From assembly GCA_024638965.1 (NCBI GenBank), contig JAHEJI010000001.1, positions 30,080 to 82,931 on the forward strand: 52,852 nucleotides of DNA. The letters are read 5' to 3'. This DNA is from Planctomycetaceae bacterium (lineage in GTDB: Bacteria; Planctomycetota; Planctomycetia; Pirellulales; Pirellulaceae). A model generated the notes under the pieces. The model was not told the origin of the DNA and searched no databases. It was given only the letters and a program-made list of their open reading frames with translations. This document shows positions 28,711 through 36,362 of the stretch, piece after piece. Made by a program: the position numbers and the translations under genes. The first letter of the stretch is position 1; every line of letters starts with the position of its first letter.

Positions 28711-28725
28711 GGAATCAAATCAACC

Positions 28726-29091
28726 ATGCCCACGATAAATCAACTGGTTCGCAAACGACGAAAGTCAAAGCGTAAGTTCACAAAAGCGCCAGTTTTGGAC
28801 CGTTGCCCTCAAAAGCAAGGCGTCTGTTTGCAAGTGCGAACGATGACACCCAAAAAGCCAAACTCTGCACTTCGAAAAATCACTCGGGTACGGTTGTCAA
28901 ACGGTAAAGAAGTCACGGTCTACATCCCTGGCGAAGGTCACAATCTTCAGGAACACTCGATCGTTCTTGTCCGTGGTGGGCGTGTTCGCGACTTGCCAGG
29001 TGTTCGGTACCAGGTTGTTCGCGGTGCACAGGACACGTTGGGTGTGGAGAACAGAAAACAGTCTCGCAGCCGTTATGGCGCGAAAAAGTAA
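28726..29091 (+). CDS. rpsL: 30S ribosomal protein S12
   Basis: S12 of the decoding centre; 121 residues. It starts with the family sequence '[13 protein letters not shown]'; an upstream Met at 28666 is rejected. Motifs: '[20 protein letters not shown]' (streptomycin-relevant Lys), '[13 protein letters not shown]' and '[15 protein letters not shown]'. It begins the str cluster rpsL-rpsG-fusA directly downstream of rpoC. Confidence 0.98.
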   Translation: MPTINQLVRKRRKSKRKFTKAPVLDRCPQKQGVCLQVRTMTPKKPNSALRKITRVRLSNGKEVTVYIPGEGHNLQEHSIVLVRGGRVRDLPGVRYQVVRGAQDTLGVENRKQSRSRYGAKK

Positions 29092-29118
29092 CAGCAATCC
29101 AAAAAGAACCGATCGATC

Positions 29119-29589
29119 ATGGGACGAATCACCTCCAGCCGAACTCAATTAAAACCAGATCCGAAGTTTGATTCGATTCTGGCAAGCAAATTTATTAATT
29201 GCTTGATGTGGGACGGCAAAAAAACCATCGCGCAAAACGTTTTTTACGACGCGCTGGATGAAATCCATAAACGTATTCCCGACCAGGAACCGATCGAAGT
29301 CTTCACACAAGCGATTGAGAACGTGAAACCTCATCTTGAGGTTCGCTCCAAGCGTGTTGGTGGTGCTTCGTATCAAGTACCGATGCAAGTTAGCCGTTCA
29401 CGGCAGCAAAGCCTGGCAATTCGTTGGGTCCTGAACGCGGTTCGAGACAAGAAGGGTCGTTCGACCCATTTGAAACTGGCCGACGAGTTGACCGCCGCGT
29501 TCAACCGGGAAGGCGCAGCAATGACCAAACGCGAGAATACGCATCGGATGGCCGATGCAAACAAGGCATTTGCTCATTTTGCATGGTAA
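29119..29589 (+). CDS. rpsG: 30S ribosomal protein S7
   Basis: S7, the primary assembly protein of the 30S head; 156 residues. Motifs: '[22 protein letters not shown]', '[16 protein letters not shown]' and '[20 protein letters not shown]'. It follows rpsL by 27 bases. A terminator hairpin follows, so fusA may be transcribed separately. Confidence 0.98.
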   Translation: MGRITSSRTQLKPDPKFDSILASKFINCLMWDGKKTIAQNVFYDALDEIHKRIPDQEPIEVFTQAIENVKPHLEVRSKRVGGASYQVPMQVSRSRQQSLAIRWVLNAVRDKKGRSTHLKLADELTAAFNREGAAMTKRENTHRMADANKAFAHFAW

Positions 29590-29604
29590 ATCGAACATTT
29601 TTCC

Positions 29605-29635
29605 AACCGCTTTGTCTGGGATGAGGCGGTTTTTT
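29605..29635 (+). terminator. Terminator after rpsG
   Basis: Stem AACCGC/GCGGTT (29605-29610 with 29626-29631) followed by TTTTC. The 15-base loop is large, but the T tract and position between rpsG and fusA fit a terminator. Confidence 0.6.
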
Positions 29636-29752
29636 CATGCGCACAAGAGATTTGGGAGATTCTGGAAGCTCACCAAAAAGTGAGATTTGGTAAAAAACGA
29701 AGAGCCGTTTACGGCACAAAAGAGTTCAATTGAAGAAATAAGCGGTGGCGTC

Positions 29753-31831
29753 ATGGCCCGAAAACTGGAAAACCTGAGAAATATTGGCATCATTGCTCAT
29801 ATCGATGCGGGTAAAACGACCGTCACCGAACGGATGCTGTTTCTAAGTGGCAGTAAGCATCGCGTGGGCAAAGTCGATAGTGGCAATACGACGACCGACG
29901 ACGACGAAGAAGAGCAAAATCGCGGGATCACGATTTACTCCGCCTGTGTCACATTTGACTGGAAAGATATCCACATCAACCTGCTTGATACGCCCGGTCA
30001 CGTCGATTTTACGGCCGAAGTTGAACGTAGCCTGCGAGTCCTTGACGGTGCCGTCGTTGTATTTAGCGCTCGCGAAGGTGTCGAAGCTCAGAGCGAAACC
30101 GTGTGGCGACAGGCCGATCGTTACAAGGTTCCCCGGATCGCGTTTATCAACAAACTCGATCGAGAAGGAGCCGACTTCGAACGCGTTTTTGGCGAGATTC
30201 AAAGCCGCCTGGATGCAAATCCAGTCGCCGTCCAAATCCCTGTCGGCGAGGGTCCTGCGCATATCGAAAACCCGTTTCGGGGTATTATCGATTTGATCAA
30301 GATGAAAATGCTGACATTCGATGACGAAGGAAAAAAAATAACCGAGTCCGCGATTCCTGAAGATCGGCTGGAGTTGGCTCAGGCGTGGCGTAACCGGATG
30401 ATCAATGTGTTGTCCGATCACAGTAACGAAGTGATCGAGTTAGTGCTTTCTGAAGAACCGATTCCCAACGAATTGATGAGAAAAGTGCTCAGGGCGGCCA
30501 CGCTGGAACAGTTGATTCAGCCCGTCTTGTGTGGTTCGGCCTTACACGGAATCGGTGTCCAAGGCGTGCTTGATGGTGTCAAATACTATTTGCCCAGCCC
30601 GCTTGAGCGACCTCCGGTTGAAGGCACCCATCCAAAAACGGAGAAGCTGGAATCGCGCAAACCGGTATCTTCGGAGCCGTTTTGCGGGTTAGTGTTCAAG
30701 ATTTTGCCTGCCAAAACAGGAGACCTGTACTGGATTCGAGTTTATTCAGGCGAGCTGAAATCCAACACACGTGTTTATTGTCCGGGTCGAGACAAGAAAG
30801 AAAATATCGCTCAACTGTGGCAAATCCACGCAACCAAAAAGGATCGCGATGGACAAGTTGATTCCGTCGTTTGCGGTGATATCGTCGGCGTAATTGGACC
30901 CCGTTTCGCCGTCACCGGGGATACACTTTGCGATCAAAAATTCCCTGTCCAGCTCGAATCGATTGATTTCCCGGAAACGGTAATCGAAATGGCAATCGAG
31001 CCGGAAACGACTGCAGAACGGAATAAACTGGAAAATACACTCGAGATGTTGAAGCGTCAAGATCCGACTTTCAAGGCCCGCGAGAATCCAGAGACGGGTC
31101 AGACTTTGATCGCCGGCATGGGGGAGCTTCATTTGGAAATCATCAAGAACCGACTGCTTCGAGATTTTAATCTGAACGTCAAGGTTCATAAGCCGCGTGT
31201 TTCGTATCGAGAAACGATATCCAAACCCGTCACGATCACCGGTGAGTGCCATCGCCTGGTGAACGGACAACAATTGTTTGCCAAACTCGAACTGAAAATG
31301 GAGCCTGACGACAGAGTTGATGCAGGCGTTTCCATCCGAACGGCAGGGGTTGCCGGCAAATTGTCTGGTGAGATCATGGAAGCCGTGCGCCAGGAACTCA
31401 CGGCCCGCGGTGAAGGAGGCGGCGTGATTGGGAGTTTTCCATTGGCGAAAATTCGGGTCTCATTGTTGGACGCCCAAGTCAATGAAGATTCCAACGAAAT
31501 GGCGTTTAGCATCGCTGCCGGCGAGGCTTTCGAAGCGGCCCTCAATCAAGCCGGTCCGCAACTCCTTGAACCCATCATGAAACTCACGATCACGACGCCA
31601 GACGAATATTATGGTGAGTTTGTCAGCGATCTTTCGCAGAGACGAGCGCAGATTGTCAGCACCGATAATAAGGGTGGAATGACATATATCGTGGCCCATG
31701 CGCCGTTGGGTGAGTTGTTCGGCTATTCGAATGCCATGCGAAGTCTCAGTCAGGGCCGCGCCGGAAGTTCAATGGAACCCCTGGAATACGCGCTCGCTCC
31801 GGCGGAAGTTGCAAACGCGTTCGGTTTGTAA
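29753..31831 (+). CDS. fusA: Elongation factor G
   Basis: The translocation GTPase, 692 residues with all five domains. G1 is 'AHIDAGKTT', switch I ends 'EQNRGITI', G3 'DTPGHVDF' and G4 'NKLD'. The C-terminal domains include 'GGVIGSFPLAKIRVSL' and 'YGEFVSDLSQRRAQI'. Switch I is unusually acidic (TTTDDDEEEQ where E. coli has a Trp-Met segment), and the next strand reads 'ACVTFDW', which recalls the spirochaete/planctomycete and mitochondrial EF-G2 branch. Subfamily is not settled by eye. GGTGG 6 bases upstream supports ATG 29753 over ATG 29687. The conserved position after rpsG suggests the housekeeping copy. Confidence 0.93.
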   Translation: MARKLENLRNIGIIAHIDAGKTTVTERMLFLSGSKHRVGKVDSGNTTTDDDEEEQNRGITIYSACVTFDWKDIHINLLDTPGHVDFTAEVERSLRVLDGAVVVFSAREGVEAQSETVWRQADRYKVPRIAFINKLDREGADFERVFGEIQSRLDANPVAVQIPVGEGPAHIENPFRGIIDLIKMKMLTFDDEGKKITESAIPEDRLELAQAWRNRMINVLSDHSNEVIELVLSEEPIPNELMRKVLRAATLEQLIQPVLCGSALHGIGVQGVLDGVKYYLPSPLERPPVEGTHPKTEKLESRKPVSSEPFCGLVFKILPAKTGDLYWIRVYSGELKSNTRVYCPGRDKKENIAQLWQIHATKKDRDGQVDSVVCGDIVGVIGPRFAVTGDTLCDQKFPVQLESIDFPETVIEMAIEPETTAERNKLENTLEMLKRQDPTFKARENPETGQTLIAGMGELHLEIIKNRLLRDFNLNVKVHKPRVSYRETISKPVTITGECHRLVNGQQLFAKLELKMEPDDRVDAGVSIRTAGVAGKLSGEIMEAVRQELTARGEGGGVIGSFPLAKIRVSLLDAQVNEDSNEMAFSIAAGEAFEAALNQAGPQLLEPIMKLTITTPDEYYGEFVSDLSQRRAQIVSTDNKGGMTYIVAHAPLGELFGYSNAMRSLSQGRAGSSMEPLEYALAPAEVANAFGL

Positions 31832-31907
31832 AGCGCAAATGCGTTCGCTAATTCCAAATTTTTCCATTTTTGGCGCGAAAATCGAGAAGTTGCATCGTTT
31901 CTAGTTG

Positions 31908-32040
31908 AACAGCGACATGTTCTCGTTTAACCGCGTGCCCATCGGGCCGCGCGGGGCGTTGCCCGAAGGGCACTTACCTGACAGCGACTTTACAACCTCT
32001 CTCCCGGCGACACGTGAGGGTCCGGGAGATAGAAACTAGA
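31908..32040. repeat. Structured dispersed repeat (copy 2)
   Basis: The spacer after fusA carries a second copy of the repeat family at 1839-2171. Shared parts are CGTTTAACCGCG, GGCACTTAC, and a 22-base exact match in the opposite orientation (32008-32029 versus 2034-2055). TCTCCCGG/CCGGGAGA forms a hairpin here. The copy is about half as long as copy 1. Confidence 0.6.
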
Positions 32041-32083
32041 TGTGACGAACAACCGTATTAGCCCTCGATTTGATCGGAAGAAA

Positions 32084-32854
32084 ATGAAAAATCCAATATT
32101 GATCCTGGTATTTGCGCTGATGGCGTTTTCCACTTGGTGCAATTCATCGCTTGGCCAAGTTGACGAGACCGAAGCAGAAGTTGAGGTGTTCGAAATCGAC
32201 TTTAAGGGCGGTAGCATCACTGAATACGTGAACCTTCTTCGTGATAAACCAAATTTTGGCAACGAGGGACCGGAGGATTTGAGCATCGTTGTTACCGAAA
32301 GTGCAAAGGACTTTCGGTTGCCTGAAATTAGGGTCAAAACGAATATGACCGGTGCGCTCGGGATCATGGAAGGTTGTTCGACCGACAATCAACAAGTTGT
32401 TCTGGAAATGGACCCTTCCGGCAACGTGCAAATGGTTCGAGTCGAGAGTAGCGAGCCAACGATCGTGACAGTCGTCAATGCTAAGCAACTGCTATCTACG
32501 ATCGACCGGAAGGAACTGCTGGACGCGATTGAGATGGGATTGGAAATGCAAGGAACCATATCCAGAGTAGAACTCAAGCTGCACGAGGGAACGGGATTGC
32601 TTTTTGCCAAGGGCACCAAATCCGGGACGGGACTTGTACATGAACTTGTCAACGAGCTTTCACCGCGCCCGCGTTCTTCCGGTGGCGGTCGGGTTGGATT
32701 TGGCGGGATTCTAGGTGACGCGAGTTCGGCAAGGGGGCTTGAATCGGGAGGGGGCGCAGGCGGCCTAATCGGCGTCCCCAAAAATGGAGGTGACAAGGAC
32801 TCCGGCGAGAAATCGAGTTCTGCGAAACGCAAACCCGGCGGGTCTGGGCGATAA
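32084..32854 (+). CDS. Secreted protein with Gly-rich C-terminus
   Basis: Not a family I recognise; 256 residues. A signal peptide covers 1-24 ('ILILVFALMAFSTWCNSSLG'). The mature domain contains 'EVFEIDFKGGSITEYVNLL' and 'IRVKTNMTGALGIMEG', reminiscent of the small alpha/beta STN/N0 modules of secretin N-termini (weak inference). Residues from about 205 are rich in Gly, Ser and basic residues and likely disordered. ATG 32084 is preferred over GTG 32042 because it places the signal peptide at the N-terminus. A 12-bp hairpin follows its stop codon, and an ECF sigma gene lies next on the same strand. Confidence 0.65.
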   Translation: MKNPILILVFALMAFSTWCNSSLGQVDETEAEVEVFEIDFKGGSITEYVNLLRDKPNFGNEGPEDLSIVVTESAKDFRLPEIRVKTNMTGALGIMEGCSTDNQQVVLEMDPSGNVQMVRVESSEPTIVTVVNAKQLLSTIDRKELLDAIEMGLEMQGTISRVELKLHEGTGLLFAKGTKSGTGLVHELVNELSPRPRSSGGGRVGFGGILGDASSARGLESGGGAGGLIGVPKNGGDKDSGEKSSSAKRKPGGSGR

Positions 32855-32867
32855 CGTCGAAATTTAG

Positions 32868-32894
32868 CCAGAACGAAACCCTGTTTCGTTCTGG
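32868..32894 (+). terminator. 12-bp hairpin, terminator-like
   Basis: A perfect stem CCAGAACGAAAC/GTTTCGTTCTGG has loop CCT. It is 13 bases after the secreted-protein stop and is followed by ATTCGTGTTGTATTT, a broken T-rich tract. It probably separates that gene from the sigma gene. Confidence 0.6.
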
Positions 32895-32911
32895 ATTCGT
32901 GTTGTATTTCA

Positions 32912-32917
32912 TATAAT
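32912..32917 (+). promoter_or_regulatory. TATAAT -10 box before the ECF sigma gene
   Basis: A perfect TATAAT lies immediately upstream of the sigma ORF. The -35 position falls in the arm of the preceding hairpin (TTCTGG) and is weak. If used, the transcript would start near 32924 and be almost leaderless for TTG 32938. Confidence 0.35.
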
Positions 32918-32922
32918 CAACG

Positions 32923-33531
32923 TTGCCGGACTCAACCTTGACCATCACCCCTCAGGGGAATCGGGAATCGCGATCGTTCGATCTGATCGAACCGGCGTGG
33001 CTTGAGGTAACTCGGGAGATGAAGCAGGGCGACCCGAATGCATTTGCCCTTTTTTACGAAAAAACATTTGAACCAATGTTCAGCGAGGTCAAGCGACTTG
33101 TCGAACGTGATGAGCAAACGACACTGGACATCGTTCAAGACGCCATGCTCAAGGCCATTCGTTGTATCAAACCACTCGACGACGAACGGTCCGTGGTTGC
33201 CTGGTCACGTGCGGTGGCCAAGAGTACGGCCTACGATTGGCTTCGAAAACATGCGCGACGAAAAGAAGTTTCCTACAACGACGAACTCGAAATTCCAATC
33301 GACGAGAGTGATGTCAAGATTCCAGATGCGGCACGGATCGAGTGGATTGAGCAGCAGTTGCTCCAGTTGCCCGTGGAGTTGCAGAATATGATTGCCTTTC
33401 GGTATCGAATTGGGTGGTCTCTTCGACGTATTGGGCAAGCATTTGGGCTTAAAACGGGTGCCGTCGACGGTCGCATCGGACGTGCAATCCGAATTCTTCA
33501 AGAAAAAGCCAAGCGAGAGTTTCATGATTGA
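32923..33531 (+). CDS. ECF-type RNA polymerase sigma factor
   Basis: An alternative sigma factor of the ECF class; up to 202 residues. Region 2 begins near 'MKQGDPNAFALFYEKTFEPMF' and includes 'DIVQDAMLKAIRCI' and 'AVAKSTAYDWLRKHARRKE'. Region 4 has 'LPVELQNMIAFRYRIGWSLRRIGQAFGLKTGAVDGRIGRAI'. The start is uncertain: TTG 32923 or 32938, or ATG 33019, but homology appears to begin before 33019 ('PAWLEVTREM'). The stop overlaps the next gene's start (CATGATTGA), implying translational coupling. In ECF systems the coupled gene is often the anti-sigma factor. Confidence 0.85.
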   Translation: MPDSTLTITPQGNRESRSFDLIEPAWLEVTREMKQGDPNAFALFYEKTFEPMFSEVKRLVERDEQTTLDIVQDAMLKAIRCIKPLDDERSVVAWSRAVAKSTAYDWLRKHARRKEVSYNDELEIPIDESDVKIPDAARIEWIEQQLLQLPVELQNMIAFRYRIGWSLRRIGQAFGLKTGAVDGRIGRAIRILQEKAKREFHD

Positions 33532-33940
33532 TCAATCAAACAATCGAATTCAGCTTTCCGAATCAGGCCAGCAACGCCGCCAGCAAATGTTGACGGAGCT
33601 GCAAGGCGAATTAAAGCGGCGGCACCTTCGCCATCAACGTTTGAATGGATTTGCGGCGGTCACTGGCGGAATGCTGGTCATCGCGATCGTGACCTGGACT
33701 TTACTGGTAGGCACAAACATTAACGACATGGTTGTCGATCAGACCGCTCCCGAACCGAAATCCATCGATTTGGTCGATCGGCATTTGAGTTCCGCACCAA
33801 GAATTGCGGAGTATAAGAAAGTCGTTTTTGAGACAATCGACGACGAACAAATGCTACAAACGCTTTCTGAGCTGGGTTGTCCGGCTGTGTTGGGACGTGT
33901 CGGAGGAGAACTCACCATCGTACCGCAGACAAGAATGTAA
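33524..33940 (+). CDS. Small single-TM protein coupled to the ECF sigma; possible anti-sigma
   Basis: 138 residues: a basic, Gln/Arg-rich cytoplasmic segment ('QQRRQQMLTELQGELKRRHLRHQR'-type region, residues about 13-38), one transmembrane helix ('FAAVTGGMLVIAIVTWTLLV') and an extracytoplasmic domain of about 75 residues. No zinc anti-sigma (HxxxCxxC) motif is seen. Overlap of 8 bases with the sigma gene and this topology suggest a membrane anti-sigma or sensor (inference only). ATG 33524 is chosen; the longer open frame from 33392 overlaps the sigma gene. Confidence 0.65.
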   Translation: MIDQSNNRIQLSESGQQRRQQMLTELQGELKRRHLRHQRLNGFAAVTGGMLVIAIVTWTLLVGTNINDMVVDQTAPEPKSIDLVDRHLSSAPRIAEYKKVVFETIDDEQMLQTLSELGCPAVLGRVGGELTIVPQTRM

Positions 33941-34251
33941 GGTTGCGCCGAGTCAAAACGTGGCAACAGGATTCGGGTTCAGCATCAGGGGTTTCTCGTT
34001 CTTCAGTCACTCAAGGGAGTTCTGATTATTAGAGCGCGTTTGGTTTAAGTTTGGCGTGTTTTCGTCGGTTTCGCCCCGGCAATCAGAACGCCACGACCGC
34101 TCTTCGTCCGTGCGACACGCACTAGAAACGGTGGCGTAATGACGAACTTTGTAAGGATCTGAACAGGATTTCGTCAAATAAGTCGTGTAAGATGAAAATC
34201 CGTGCAAAACACGCGTTTTTTGGGGAGTTTCTTCACGCGCAAATTGGTTCA
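33941..34251. other. Intergenic region before thioredoxin
   Basis: No gene is supported in this 311-base stretch. AAAAC-ACGC-GTTTTTTG near 34205-34221 is a weak hairpin with T tract that could end leftover transcription. The thioredoxin promoter begins at 34252. Confidence 0.45.
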
Positions 34252-34279
34252 TTGACGCTGTTGATGGGATGGGTAAAAT
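34252..34279 (+). promoter_or_regulatory. Sigma-70 promoter of the thioredoxin gene
   Basis: TTGACG (34252-34257), a 16-base spacer and TAAAAT (34274-34279) match the housekeeping consensus well. The predicted start near 34286 gives a leader of about 93 bases. Confidence 0.65.
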
Positions 34280-34378
34280 CCCTCTACGTCTACGCGTGAA
34301 GATCTATCTAAATACACCTTTTATCCAAATCCGTTTGGCACAAACTCAAAACGAATATTCGACGACTTGGAGACCATC

Positions 34379-34702
34379 ATGGCCGCTGAATTTACTGCTG
34401 ATAATTTTGAAACCGAAGTTCTTAATTCGGAACAACCCGTACTTGTCGATTTTTGGGCAGCTTGGTGTGGACCTTGTCGTCAGCTGACTCCCGTCGTAGA
34501 AGAATTAGCCAGTGAGAACAACGATGCCAAAGTTGGAAAACTTGACGTCGATGCGAATCAGGACCTGGCCATGAAGTATGGCGTGACTAACATTCCAACG
34601 ATCCTGGTCTTTAAAGATGGTGAGATCGTAGAACGTCTCCAAGGCGTACAACCAAAAACGAAGCTTCAAGAAGTTTTGGATGCTCACAAGGCAACGGCTT
34701 GA
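34379..34702 (+). CDS. trxA: Thioredoxin
   Basis: The general disulfide reductase of the cytoplasm; 107 residues, standard size. The active site 'WAAWCGPCRQ' places the redox pair at Cys30 and Cys33; the cis-Pro loop is 'TNIPTILVFKDGE'. GGAG 6 bases before ATG 34379 fixes the start (the in-frame TTG 34367 overlaps that site). Its own promoter and a strong terminator make it monocistronic. Confidence 0.97.
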   Translation: MAAEFTADNFETEVLNSEQPVLVDFWAAWCGPCRQLTPVVEELASENNDAKVGKLDVDANQDLAMKYGVTNIPTILVFKDGEIVERLQGVQPKTKLQEVLDAHKATA

Positions 34703-34732
34703 AGAGCAGACCATTACAGCTCCATTGCACAG

Positions 34733-34762
34733 CCGTCTTTCGAATGAAAGACGGTCTTTTTT
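34733..34762 (+). terminator. Thioredoxin terminator
   Basis: A perfect 9-bp stem CCGTCTTTC/GAAAGACGG with loop GAAT, then TCTTTTTT. It is the clearest plus-strand intrinsic terminator in the window. Confidence 0.92.
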
Positions 34763-35063
34763 GCCAGCCAGGATTTCTCTCGTAGGCCAGAACAAAGTCG
34801 CGTATGTGCTTTGCCGGAACAGCGCACACGCCACTAATTCAACTTGCAAACTGTTGGTGCGTAGCTTCCAGAAAAGCGGCTGCAGATCCGATAATTACAC
34901 CGTTTGCTCGACGCCACCCTACCGCCTGTCAGAAACGCGGGTTCAGTTTAACCGGCCTTGAGACGGAACAATAAGCGAGTAATTCATGAGTCGACTCTCT
35001 ATTCATAAGCTACAGTTTTAGTCGCCCTGTGTTTTCGTTTTTGCTCCGGACTCAATCAGTTTT
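34763..35063. other. Intergenic region before the GT87-like gene
   Basis: Three hundred bases without a supported gene. A tiny ORF at about 34986 has no ribosome binding site. No clear promoter, repeat or RNA gene was recognised. Confidence 0.45.
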
Positions 35064-36362
35064 GTGACTCAGGTTTTTCAACAATTTGATGCCTTTTTCA
35101 ATCTTCCAAAGGCGAGCAGTCGCGGTTCCGTTCGAATTCTGCTGATGCTGCCGATTGTAATTGTCGTTACGATATTCACGTTGTCGCCCAATTACGATTT
35201 TGCCCAACGACGAAACTCACCGTTGGGAGGTGACTTTCTGCAGGAATGGGTTGGCGGGCATATCGTGACTTCAGAACAGTCACGCCATTTGTACGAACTC
35301 GATTATTTCAAATCCGTGCAGCACGACGAATCGCTGGTGGGGTTTCATTGGCCGTACGAAAAATATTATCCAGCGATTTATCCTCCGTTTTATTACCTTA
35401 TTGTCAGTCCGTTGGCAGCGCTCGATTATCGAACAGCTGCGATCGTCTGGGGGATTTTGTCAGCGTTGGCATTGATAGCGAGCGGCGAATTGGCAATCCG
35501 GTTTTTTCCGCCTTGTCGCCCATATATAGGGTATGGGTTTCTCTTGGCCATGTTATTTGCGCCCCTGTTGACGTGCCTAAACATCGGACATAAGTCGACT
35601 TTTCTATTGCTGATTTTGACGAGCACTTTTGTCTTGTTGTATCACAAACGCTTTCGTTGGGCGGGCGTGGTATTTGGATTGATGGCCTTCAAACCGCACC
35701 TGGCTTTGCTCATTGGCGTCACGATGCTGATCAAACGGCAATGGAATTTTGTGTTCGGCGCCGCGATCACGGTAACTTTTCTGATCGGGCTTTCGTTCGT
35801 TGCGGGTCCGGGACTGTGCAGGGACTACGTTGGAGTCGTCTTGGGAACAGGCGATTATGTGCAGACGGGCGGTTATGACCTTGCCGACGCACACAGTTTG
35901 TGGGGTGCGACCCAGAATGCCTTACAAGGACAATCGGTCTTGATGGTCACGACCTTGACGGCGATCCTTTCATTGATTGTCGTGGGACTATTGGCTTCTA
36001 TTTTCCAAGGAACCATCGAAACCAATTCGCCGCGGTTCGCATTTCAATTTGCGGCGATGGTGCTTGCGACGGTTTTGTTAAGCCCGCACCTCTATTTTTA
36101 CGACCTGACCGTTTTGTTGTTGCCGTTACTTCTGGTGCTTGCGGCGAAGGATTTCGTGCCGGAGCAATCCAGAAATTTGGCCGTTTACTTGGTCGCTCTA
36201 TCGGTGATGATTCTTTTTGGTGCGGGTACGTTCAAAACAATCGCCACGTCTACTTTGACTCAGCCGAGCGTGCTGTTGGTTGGTGGATTGCTCGTGGTGT
36301 TAGCTAGATTGTGTCAAGCAACACCAGGTTGGGGGCAATTTGTTCGATCTGTCGCGCCATGA
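35064..36362 (+). CDS. GT87/DUF2029-type polytopic glycosyltransferase
   Basis: 432 residues with about ten transmembrane helices. The pattern is that of the GT87 (DUF2029) polyprenyl-phosphate-mannose-type glycosyltransferases: an early periplasmic acidic motif 'GGDFLQEWVGG', 'YPPFYYLIVSPLAAL', 'NIGHKSTFLLLILTSTF' and 'AFKPHLALLIG'. Such enzymes add sugars to lipid or surface glycans; acceptor and donor are unknown here. The GTG start has only a weak ribosome binding site. Its 3' end overlaps the convergent PTS Enzyme I gene by 59 bases. Confidence 0.8.
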   Translation: MTQVFQQFDAFFNLPKASSRGSVRILLMLPIVIVVTIFTLSPNYDFAQRRNSPLGGDFLQEWVGGHIVTSEQSRHLYELDYFKSVQHDESLVGFHWPYEKYYPAIYPPFYYLIVSPLAALDYRTAAIVWGILSALALIASGELAIRFFPPCRPYIGYGFLLAMLFAPLLTCLNIGHKSTFLLLILTSTFVLLYHKRFRWAGVVFGLMAFKPHLALLIGVTMLIKRQWNFVFGAAITVTFLIGLSFVAGPGLCRDYVGVVLGTGDYVQTGGYDLADAHSLWGATQNALQGQSVLMVTTLTAILSLIVVGLLASIFQGTIETNSPRFAFQFAAMVLATVLLSPHLYFYDLTVLLLPLLLVLAAKDFVPEQSRNLAVYLVALSVMILFGAGTFKTIATSTLTQPSVLLVGGLLVVLARLCQATPGWGQFVRSVAP

